Origin: CAYVXE01 sp964455375
GTDB lineage: Bacteria; Zhuqueibacterota; Zhuqueibacteria; Oceanimicrobiales; Oceanimicrobiaceae
Assembly (NCBI GenBank): GCA_964455375.1
Contig: CAYVXE010000135.1
Coordinates: 1 to 10,878 of the forward strand
Reading direction: 5' to 3'
Length of the DNA stretch: 10,878 nt
In this document: positions 1 through 7,080 of the stretch, in pieces
Position numbering within the stretch: the stretch's first letter is position 1
How the letters are laid out: the number at the start of each line of letters is the position of its first letter
Program-made: the position numbers and the translations under genes
Notes under the pieces: generated by a model
What the model was told of the DNA's origin: nothing
The model's input: only the letters and a program-made list of their open reading frames with translations
Database searches by the model: none

Positions 1-13
1 GGAAAAATCATTC

Positions 14-1444
14 GTGTGCAACAATAAATCTAACATGGAAACCAAAAATCCAGCCATGGATTTCAAGAATGATAGCATTCTTCACGTTATCGGCAATCTT
101 GCGGATCGTGAAAAGGCAGAAGTTTATGTCGTTGGTGGTTATGTCCGGGATGTGCTTTTAAACAGACCGTGTACTGACATCGATTTTGTTGTTGTCGGCG
201 ATGGACCGGCGTTTGCCAAAGCCGTTGCCAAAGAATTCAGAACTAAGAAACTTACCACCTATTTAAAATTCGGCACCGCGCTTGTTGTTGTACAAGACCA
301 TAATCTTGAATTTGTGACTGCAAGGAAAGAAAGCTATCGCAACGATTCCCGAAAACCGGATGTTGTTCCTGCTGATTTGAAAACTGATTTGGCGCGGCGC
401 GATTTCACCATCAATACATTGGCAGTGGCCTTAAACAAAAATCATTTCGGTGAAATTGTCGATTTATTCAACGGCCGGGAAGATATTGAAAACGGCATCA
501 TTCGTACACCTTTGGACCCGGTAGTGACGTTTAATGACGACCCGTTGCGCATCATGCGAGCCATCCGCTTTGCTACGCAGTTGAATTTCAATTTGGAAAG
601 CGAAACGCTGGCGGCTATAAAACACGAAGCGCACCGTTTGCAGATTATTTCACAAGAGCGAATCACGGACGAATTGATGAAAATTCTTCGCGCCGCAAAA
701 CCGTCGGTGGGTTTTCGGCTGATGGAAGAAAGCGGCGTGCTGGCCGTGGTTTTTCCGGAAATGCTGCTACTCAAGGGAGTCGAAGAGCGCGAGGGGTTTC
801 ACCACAAAGATGTTTTTTATCATACATTGCAGGTGGTGGACAATGTCGCCGCTGTTTCCGATAAACTGTTTTTGCGCTATGCCGCTCTTGTGCATGACAT
901 TGCCAAGCCGAGAACAAAGCAGTTTGTGAAAGGCAAGGGGTGGACCTTTCATAATCATGAAGAATTAGGTGCGCGCATGCTCTACCCGATTGGCAAGCGG
1001 TTACGTTTGCCCAATGATATGACAAAATATGCCCAAAAGCTTACCCGGTTACACTTGCGCCCCATTTCGCTCACCGAGGAGGACGTGACCGATTCCGCTT
1101 ACCGCCGTTTACTTGTACAGGCGGGAGATGCCCTGGAGGATTTACTTACTTTATGCCGGGCCGACATTACCTCACAAAATCCGCGACGGGTAAAAAGGCA
1201 TTTGTCAAATTTCGATTTTGTGGTGAAGCGGTTGAATGAAGTGGAAGAAAAAGATCAAATGCGAGCGTTTCAGTCGCCGGTCAGGGGCAACGAAATCATG
1301 AAAATCTGTTCGCTTAAACCCGGTCCCATGGTTGGGAAATTGAAAACTGCCATCGAAGAAGCTATCCTCGATGGCAAAATTCCCAATGAATATGACGCTG
1401 CTTATCACTATTTACTGAAAATCAAAGACGATTTAATTGAGTAG
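14..1444 (+). CDS. cca: CCA tRNA nucleotidyltransferase / poly(A) polymerase family, HD-domain type
   Basis: Adds or repairs the 3'-CCA end of tRNA from CTP and ATP in the cytoplasm. From the GTG at 14, the class II nucleotidyltransferase head is at residues 38-60, with the GGYVRD signature (41-46) and the catalytic DID carboxylates D55 and D57. The RRDFTINTLA motif follows at 128-137 and the DPLRIMRAIRFA tRNA-binding/neck segment at 176-187. A C-terminal HD phosphohydrolase domain begins near 260, with VHDIAKPRT at 293-301 (H294, D295). At 476 aa the length suits HD-containing bacterial CCA enzymes. The start is uncertain: the frame is open to the left edge, no Shine-Dalgarno sequence is visible, and ATG codons at 35 and 56 are better-looking alternatives, since homologous sequence starts only around residue 18. 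It converges on the DUF3078 gene. Family assignment is firm; whether it adds CCA, only A, or only CC is not resolved. Confidence 0.95.
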   Translation: MCNNKSNMETKNPAMDFKNDSILHVIGNLADREKAEVYVVGGYVRDVLLNRPCTDIDFVVVGDGPAFAKAVAKEFRTKKLTTYLKFGTALVVVQDHNLEFVTARKESYRNDSRKPDVVPADLKTDLARRDFTINTLAVALNKNHFGEIVDLFNGREDIENGIIRTPLDPVVTFNDDPLRIMRAIRFATQLNFNLESETLAAIKHEAHRLQIISQERITDELMKILRAAKPSVGFRLMEESGVLAVVFPEMLLLKGVEEREGFHHKDVFYHTLQVVDNVAAVSDKLFLRYAALVHDIAKPRTKQFVKGKGWTFHNHEELGARMLYPIGKRLRLPNDMTKYAQKLTRLHLRPISLTEEDVTDSAYRRLLVQAGDALEDLLTLCRADITSQNPRRVKRHLSNFDFVVKRLNEVEEKDQMRAFQSPVRGNEIMKICSLKPGPMVGKLKTAIEEAILDGKIPNEYDAAYHYLLKIKDDLIE

Positions 1445-1461
1445 AGGCGCTGGAATTTTTA

Positions 1462-1587
1462 TTACTCTGGTAGTGCCATATTTTCAGGAGTGCTGAACAG
1501 CGCTTTATCCGACCACGTGGTTTCCGGCAGCGACTCTACCTGCTTTCCCGGCAACGCGTCGATTTTAGATTCTAAATACCTATCTTT
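1462..1587 (-). pseudogene. Possible C-terminal remnant of a lost gene (41 codons, no start codon)
   Basis: On the minus strand a frame runs from an in-frame TAA (1588-1590) to a TAA at 1462-1464. It reads as 41 residues of ordinary globular-protein composition, rich in E, K, D, S and P, ending TPENMALPE. No ATG or GTG lies near the 5' end; a TTG at 1552-1554 is the only possible start and has no ribosome site. It sits in a spacer between convergent genes, beside repeat debris. I read it as a possible tail of a decayed gene. I do not recognise a family, and a chance open frame is a real alternative. Confidence 0.25.
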
Positions 1588-1600
1588 TTATCGTTTTTTT

Positions 1601-1616
1601 CTCTGTGATCTCTGTG
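1601..1616. repeat. CTCTGTG direct repeat (dispersed-repeat-like motif)
   Basis: Two copies of CTCTGTG (1601-1607 and 1610-1616) are separated by AT and flanked by T-runs on both sides. From memory, CTCTGTG/CACAGAG short-repeat strings are found dispersed in intergenic DNA of many bacterial genomes, so this is probably a fragment of such a family. Only one unit is present here, so the assignment is tentative. Confidence 0.35.
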
Positions 1617-1674
1617 GCGATTTTTTGTTCAAATAGTGCCAATAATTTTTATATTGACGCCGATAGGCAACTGC

Positions 1675-1689
1675 CGGTTCGGAATGACA
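1675..1689. repeat. Solo arm resembling the 2677-2796 inverted-repeat element
   Basis: CGGTTCGGAATGACA closely matches the reverse complement of the left arm of the element at 2677-2796, whose end reads CGGTCGGAATGACA. It differs by one inserted T and is in the orientation of a right arm. No partner arm is visible nearby. It looks like a truncated copy of the same repeat family. Confidence 0.4.
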
Positions 1690-1716
1690 AGTTGGGCATT
1701 TTAGACAACACCACCG

Positions 1717-2583
1717 CTACAGAAATGTATAGGTAAATCCCACCGATAGAACCTGACGAATTTGCCGCCGGTCGGAAATATCCTTGTCGTAAAGTAAGTC
1801 GAACTCAAAGTTCACGTTGATGTACTTTGTCACTTTCATAACCAGGTCGTTTTCCCATAAGACATCGATACGGTCAAAGGCTTCCAGATCTGAAAAAATG
1901 TCTACTCGTGATTTCAATAAAATATTTTCATGCAACGCGGTTCTAAAGTCGGTGACAGAAGAAAGGCCTGGTTCAACCTTCGTCTTTTCCAGTTTCGGGG
2001 TGTTGGGATTGTCCGCAAAAGGAACCGGGAATTCGCTGGTGACGGTTTCTTTGATGGTTGCTCCGAGACGGCTTTTTACAAGTTCTCCATGGTGGTACCC
2101 CATGCCGATACTTTGGGTAAAGTAACCAGGATCGAGAAATTTCGAAATTTTTGTTTTTGTGTTATTGTCAGAGTAATTAAATCCGGACGCAAATTGGGTT
2201 TGTGCGGTGGCGGAAATATACGGATTTAAAAACGCATTGATTTTTCGTGTGTAAACGCTTTCCAGTTTAATCTCGTCGGCTGATTTGCGTGCTTCATTGC
2301 CTTCAATTTTTGCATAGCCGATGGTGAATTTACCGGTGTTGACCCAGTTGAATTTTTTTTCATCAAGTGTGAATTGACTGTTTAAATTTATTTGCCAGGC
2401 GAGAGAATTTTCTCCTCCCTGTCCCCAGTTGTCAAAGCTCGCTTGCGTCAAATTGAGATTGCCGACAATTTCTTTTTTCCAACCATAGACAGCGCTATCT
2501 TTCTTTGCAGTTTGTGAAAATAAAGCCGCATTGCTTAGAAAAAAGCAGATGACAACTACCAGGAAAATCTTCATGTTTTTCAT
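1717..2583 (-). CDS. DUF3078 family protein, probable outer-membrane beta-barrel, with signal peptide
   Basis: A secreted protein of unknown function, typical of the Bacteroidetes/FCB group. The N-terminus has a short basic stretch (MKNMK), a hydrophobic core (IFLVVVICFFLSNAALF) and a likely signal-peptidase I site after SNAALFS. The mature start contains the family-diagnostic segment NLTQASFDNWGQGGENSLAWQ, which made me call DUF3078. The rest is rich in alternating polar/aromatic strands, and the protein ends in YTFL, as outer-membrane barrels often do, so an outer-membrane location is inferred. The start is ambiguous. The open frame extends to an ATG at 2607, but AGGAG (2597-2601) lies inside that extension, 13 nt before the ATG at 2583, so I prefer 2583 (289 aa). 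An ATG at 2574 is a further option. It lies 228-252 bp downstream of the channel gene on the same strand, probably as a separate unit. Confidence 0.85.
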   Translation of the reverse strand: MKNMKIFLVVVICFFLSNAALFSQTAKKDSAVYGWKKEIVGNLNLTQASFDNWGQGGENSLAWQINLNSQFTLDEKKFNWVNTGKFTIGYAKIEGNEARKSADEIKLESVYTRKINAFLNPYISATAQTQFASGFNYSDNNTKTKISKFLDPGYFTQSIGMGYHHGELVKSRLGATIKETVTSEFPVPFADNPNTPKLEKTKVEPGLSSVTDFRTALHENILLKSRVDIFSDLEAFDRIDVLWENDLVMKVTKYINVNFEFDLLYDKDISDRRQIRQVLSVGFTYTFL

Positions 2584-2676
2584 AGTTCTCGTAAAACTCC
2601 TTTTCATTGCGAATTCTTTGAATGTTGTACTCTTCCGCCAATTATTTGGTTACTAACATTTTTTGCTGGTTTGAGG

Positions 2677-2796
2677 TGTCATTCCGACCGAAGGGAGGAA
2701 TCTGAATCTTGGCATGCTCTCTATAAATTTTCTCATAACAGCGATTGCTGTGCGTGATCATTGCTCATCAGATTTCTCGCTCCGCTCGAAATGACA
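2677..2796. repeat. Imperfect inverted-repeat element, 29-nt arms (24/29 paired), about 120 bp
   Basis: The left arm (2677-2705) begins TGTCATTCCGACCGAAGGG and the right arm (2768-2796) ends CTCCGCTCGAAATGACA. Reverse-complementing the right arm matches the left at 24 of 29 positions. The 62-bp centre contains a small hairpin, ACAGC-GATT-GCTGT (2738-2751). It lies between two genes on the same strand. From memory, motifs of the type GTCATTCCGAGCGAAGCGAGGAATCT are common dispersed intergenic repeats in diverse bacteria, which would make this a REP/MITE-like copy. No transposase is present, and no target-site duplication is obvious. Transcribed, it would form a long hairpin that could affect read-through from the channel gene into the DUF3078 gene. 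Confidence 0.7.
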
Positions 2797-2835
2797 TATT
2801 GCCTTTCTTCTTGCTTTTACAAGGCTTATGTTATT

Positions 2836-3660
2836 TTAATGACTCGTTTGATAATTAATAATATGCAGATCCTGCTGTGGGTAGGGAATGGAAATTTTCT
2901 CTTTATCGAACGCCAGTTTCACCTTTTCCTGCATGTCGAAATAAATACCCCAGTAGTCACTGGCTTTTGCCCAAACACGTACAGTGAAATTTACAGAGCT
3001 GTCGGCCAGTTCTGCAAGGACTACCACAGGAGCAGGTTCTTTCTGAATCCGTTGATCTTCACGAATTAATCTATTCAGAATATCCTTTGTTTTCTGAATA
3101 TCATCATCATAGCCGATACCGAAACTCATGTCTACGCGCCTGGTTGCCTCAGCGGAGAAATTGGTAATGATGCCGTTTGAAATGGCGCCATTCGGAATAA
3201 TGATAGTTTTGTTGTCCGGGGTTTTCATAATTGTGCTGAATACCTGGATTTCTTTGACTGTTCCGGCCACACCCTGCGCATCGATGAAGTCGCCGACTTT
3301 GAAGGGTTTGAAAAGCAAAACCAGAATACCGCCTGCAAAATTTGCTAAACTTCCCTGTAATGCCAGACCAACCGCCAGGCCGGCAGCGCCGAGGATGGCC
3401 ACGAATGAGGTGGTTTGGATGCCAATCATCGACGCGACGCTGATGACCAGCAGAATTTTTAGTAGAATACTTACGAGGCTGATCAAAAATTTGTGCAAAG
3501 AAACTTCGATTTTGCTCTTTTCCATCCCTTTGCTGAAAACGTTTGTGACAACTTTAATGATCCACAAACCGACGATTAAGGTAATGATGGCAAGAACTAA
3601 TCCCGGGGTGTATTGGATGATCAATTGTTGAGCCTGTGCCGCTAAACTTGCTGTTTCCAT
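2836..3660 (-). CDS. mscS: Small-conductance mechanosensitive channel, MscS family
   Basis: An inner-membrane channel that opens under membrane tension to release solutes on hypo-osmotic shock; the family forms heptamers. Three membrane segments are visible, at about residues 20-38, 57-79 and 84-117. The third, pore-lining helix has the Gly/Ala pattern GAAGLAVGLALQGSLANFAGG (91-111), the MscS signature. The cytoplasmic beta domain follows, with FKPFKVGDFID (117-127), VAGTVKEIQVFST (131-143) and PNGAISNGIITNFS (156-169). The C-terminal domain contains VNFTVRVWAK and ends near ISIPYPQQDLHI. At 274 aa it is close to E. coli MscS (286 aa) and collinear with it, so it appears complete. AAGGAGG (3665-3671) lies 4 nt before the ATG and fixes the start. 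It has its own promoter (3701-3728) and follows the peptidase terminator, so it is probably transcribed separately. Confidence 0.96.
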   Translation of the reverse strand: METASLAAQAQQLIIQYTPGLVLAIITLIVGLWIIKVVTNVFSKGMEKSKIEVSLHKFLISLVSILLKILLVISVASMIGIQTTSFVAILGAAGLAVGLALQGSLANFAGGILVLLFKPFKVGDFIDAQGVAGTVKEIQVFSTIMKTPDNKTIIIPNGAISNGIITNFSAEATRRVDMSFGIGYDDDIQKTKDILNRLIREDQRIQKEPAPVVVLAELADSSVNFTVRVWAKASDYWGIYFDMQEKVKLAFDKEKISIPYPQQDLHIINYQTSH

Positions 3661-3681
3661 GAGTCCTCCTTATTGATTTGA

Positions 3682-3693
3682 AATATGCATATT
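3682..3693. promoter_or_regulatory. 12-bp perfect palindrome at the predicted transcription start of the channel gene
   Basis: AATATGCATATT is a perfect palindrome between the -10 box (3701-3706) and the ribosome site (3665-3671) of the mscS-like gene. It would cover roughly +1 to +12, where a bound repressor would block transcription. AT-rich DNA yields such palindromes by chance, so operator function is only a possibility. Confidence 0.3.
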
Positions 3694-3700
3694 GTGGCGA

Positions 3701-3728
3701 AATATATATAATTATTTTAGATTGTCAA
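3701..3728 (-). promoter_or_regulatory. Sigma-70-type promoter of the mscS-like gene
   Basis: On the minus strand a perfect -35 box TTGACA (3723-3728) is followed by a 16-nt AT-rich spacer and TATATT (3701-3706). Transcription would start near 3694, leaving a leader of about 34 nt that contains the strong AAGGAGG ribosome site. It is the best promoter match in the window. Confidence 0.7.
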
Positions 3729-3747
3729 GTACTTTAGTAAAAAGTAC
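3729..3747. promoter_or_regulatory. 7-bp inverted repeat abutting the -35 box of the channel promoter
   Basis: GTACTTT-AGTAA-AAAGTAC is a perfect dyad with a 5-nt spacer. It directly touches the TTGACA box on its upstream side, the usual place for an activator site or the flank of a repressor site. No regulator is identifiable. It is also the start of the short open stretch 3721-3927, so a chance origin cannot be excluded. Confidence 0.3.
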
Positions 3748-3780
3748 AATTCAGATATCGATTGTGCAAATGCCTATGAA

Positions 3781-3927
3781 ATGGTCACTGAAAAAATGTC
3801 TGAATTTGGAGAATTATTAAGACAGGCTCAGAAAGCCATGCGATCTTCAAGGGGCGGACGGTCTCGGAAAAGTTCGTTGGTATCTATTGTTGAGAGTAAG
3901 GCTAATCAGGAGAACGGTCGCACGTGA
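3781..3927 (+). CDS. Short open reading frame of unknown function (48 aa), doubtful
   Basis: From the ATG at 3781 a 48-residue frame begins MVTEKMSEFGELLRQAQKAM and becomes basic (RSSRGGRSRK), ending at TGA 3925-3927. The frame is open back to a TAG just before 3721. An amphipathic helix is plausible in the first half. No Shine-Dalgarno sequence precedes ATG 3781 or the internal ATG at 3796. A second frame (+) overlaps it and stays open to the TAG at 4031-4033. The neighbouring GC-rich stretch suggests imported or decayed DNA. I do not recognise a family. It could be a remnant of a larger gene or chance. Confidence 0.2.
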   Translation: MVTEKMSEFGELLRQAQKAMRSSRGGRSRKSSLVSIVESKANQENGRT

Positions 3928-3930
3928 ACT

Positions 3931-3975
3931 GACCGCAGGCCTACTTGGGGCCGGGGGGGGGGCGCCGCCGGTGCA
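3931..3975. other. GC-rich patch with a G10 homopolymer
   Basis: Within an otherwise AT-rich intergenic region, this 45-bp patch is strongly GC-rich and contains ten consecutive G (3953-3962) followed by CGCCGCCGG. Just upstream, CGGTC (3915-3919) and GACCG (3931-3935) form a short inverted repeat around CACGTG. The composition is unlike the rest of the window. It may be inserted DNA or an unreliable stretch of assembly, since homopolymer lengths are error-prone. Confidence 0.5.
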
Positions 3976-4006
3976 GAAGATCGAAGAAAGGTGGGTTTTA
4001 GTATCA

Positions 4007-4049
4007 GAAAAGAAGCTCCCTTCCGGATTGTAGGCGGGAGCTTCTTTTC
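4007..4049 (-). terminator. Intrinsic terminator of the S9 peptidase gene
   Basis: GAAAAGAAGCTCCC (4007-4020) and GGGAGCTTCTTTTC (4036-4049) form a perfect 14-bp stem with a 15-nt loop. In the minus direction it begins 14 nt after the repaired peptidase stop codon (4064-4066), and its 3' arm ends in a T-rich stretch. The A/T-rich outer part of the stem makes it usable in either direction, but no plus-strand gene needs it. Confidence 0.8.
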
Positions 4050-4063
4050 CGTAAGGTGAACGG

Positions 4064-6132
<2,069 letters not shown>

Positions 6133-6193
6133 AATGGCCTCCTTCAAAATGGTTTGTTTTACGATTGGTCTTTTTATTTAAGAAACGTGTTAA

Positions 6194-6220
6194 AGTATAA
6201 ATGATGTTGTTAAAAGGCAA
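6194..6220 (-). promoter_or_regulatory. Candidate promoter of the S9 peptidase gene
   Basis: On the minus strand TATACT (6194-6199) is a good -10 box. TTGCCT (6215-6220) at 15 nt, or TTTGCC at 16 nt, is a modest -35 box. The leader would be about 55 nt and would include the AAGGAGG site. The dyad at 6226-6243 lies just upstream. Confidence 0.4.
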
Positions 6221-6225
6221 ATTAT

Positions 6226-6243
6226 ATTTACAGAAATGTAAAT
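6226..6243. promoter_or_regulatory. Perfect dyad ATTTACA-GAAA-TGTAAAT between divergent genes
   Basis: An 18-bp perfect inverted repeat with 7-bp arms and a 4-nt centre. It lies 5 nt upstream of the candidate peptidase -35 box, in the shared control region of the peptidase gene and the bacillithiol operon. Overlapping it, CAGAAA (6231-6236) and TTTCTG (6246-6251) form a second, shorter dyad. The form is typical of a dimeric regulator site. I cannot match it to a named regulator. Confidence 0.45.
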
Positions 6244-6249
6244 TGTTTC

Positions 6250-6267
6250 TGATCAGGATGATCAGGG
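6250..6267. repeat. Tandem 9-bp repeat TGATCAGGA / TGATCAGGG
   Basis: Two 9-bp units in direct tandem, each holding the palindrome TGATCA, adjoin the dyad at 6226-6243 in the divergent promoter region. Spacing of almost one helical turn could suit cooperative protein binding. Its role is unknown. Confidence 0.4.
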
Positions 6268-6290
6268 CCGATTCCCTTGCAAAAATCCAT

Positions 6291-6318
6291 TTGAATTGTC
6301 GGTGATTTTTTTTACATT
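6291..6318 (+). promoter_or_regulatory. Weak candidate promoter of the methyltransferase-bsh operon, possibly giving a leaderless transcript
   Basis: TTGAAT (6291-6296), a 16-nt spacer with a T8 run, and TACATT (6313-6318). Initiation about 7 nt after the -10 box would fall at or next to the ATG at 6325. This would explain why this gene has no ribosome-binding site while the channel, peptidase and bsh genes have one. The box matches are mediocre. Confidence 0.25.
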
Positions 6319-6324
6319 CATGGC

Positions 6325-7080
6325 ATGACTCAAACACATTCGAAAGCGACCTGGTACAAAGACTGGTTTGGTGAAGATTACCTGAAAGTCTATCCACACC
6401 GTAACGAAGCGGAAGCGAAGCAGCAAGTCGACTTTGTCATAAATACTCTGAAGTTACCGGTTTCGTACCGCCTCCTTGATCTTGGCTGTGGTGGCGGACG
6501 GCATGCCCATGAACTTTCCAACCGTGGTTATCACGTCATTTGTTTAGACCTTTCCCTTGTCTTGTTAAATATTGCACAAAAAAATTCTGGAATAGAGAAC
6601 TGTTGTCCCAGGTTTGTAAGGGCGGATATGCGACACATTCCTTTCCGAGCCGTGTTTGACGCAGTGCTCAGTTTTTTTACAACATTCGGTTATTTTGAAA
6701 CGGATGAAGAGAATTTGCAAACCTGGCTTAATATTCAAAATGTTTTAAAATCCGGGGGACAGTTTTTTCAGGATTATATAAACAAATCCTATGTGATTGA
6801 TCACCTCATCCCGTTTGATACGAAGACCGGGAACGGTTTTACTCTTACCCAGGAGCGGTTTTATAATCAGGCCGAAGAACGCATCGAAAAAAAAATCCTG
6901 ATTGAAACCGACGGCGGAGTAAGAGAGTATTTTGAATCCGTCAGACTTTACACCTTGGAGGAAATGCGGACATTTTTAGCTGAGACCGAATTGGAGTTGG
7001 AAGCTACATTTGGAGGCTTTGATGGTAGTGCATTTACTGAAAAGAGCCCACGACTTTTGCTCACAGGCAGGAGAAAGTAA
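6325..7080 (+). CDS. Class I SAM-dependent methyltransferase, candidate bacillithiol N-methyltransferase (NmbA-like)
   Basis: A 251-aa Rossmann-fold methyltransferase. Motif I is LDLGCGGGRHA (51-61), the acidic end of strand beta-2 is D75 in VICLDLS, D101 lies in RADM, and the motif IV region is FDAVLSFFTTFGYF (111-124). The N-terminal WYKDWFGEDYLKVYPHR (10-26) is typical of a methyltransferase subfamily common in FCB bacteria. The start at 6325 is firm: an in-frame TGA lies at 6292-6294 and the next Met is residue 102. No Shine-Dalgarno sequence is seen. It is the first gene of the operon, and its TAA abuts the bshC ATG with no gap, which implies translational coupling. Known: Chlorobaculum tepidum needs a SAM methyltransferase (CT1040, N-Me-BSH synthase) to methylate the cysteine nitrogen of bacillithiol. 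Inferred from position: this gene does the same. The family assignment is solid, the substrate is not proven. Confidence 0.9.
   Translation: MTQTHSKATWYKDWFGEDYLKVYPHRNEAEAKQQVDFVINTLKLPVSYRLLDLGCGGGRHAHELSNRGYHVICLDLSLVLLNIAQKNSGIENCCPRFVRADMRHIPFRAVFDAVLSFFTTFGYFETDEENLQTWLNIQNVLKSGGQFFQDYINKSYVIDHLIPFDTKTGNGFTLTQERFYNQAEERIEKKILIETDGGVREYFESVRLYTLEEMRTFLAETELELEATFGGFDGSAFTEKSPRLLLTGRRK

Noticed and set aside
1489..1508. AGTGCT-GAAC-AGCGCT stem followed by TTAT, as terminator of cca
   Set aside because: Only 6 bp with one wobble pair and no real T-run; it also falls inside the possible gene remnant. Too weak to call.
1601..1616. CTCTGTG repeats as the start of a CRISPR array
   Set aside because: Only two 7-bp copies 2 nt apart, no spacers and no cas genes.
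2801..2825. GCCTT...AAGGC stem after the channel gene as a terminator
   Set aside because: Five base pairs with a 15-nt loop and no T-tract; not convincing.
3128..3631. 167-aa open frame on the plus strand
   Set aside because: Antisense to the mscS-like gene, whose motifs are clear throughout; no ribosome site or recognisable domain.
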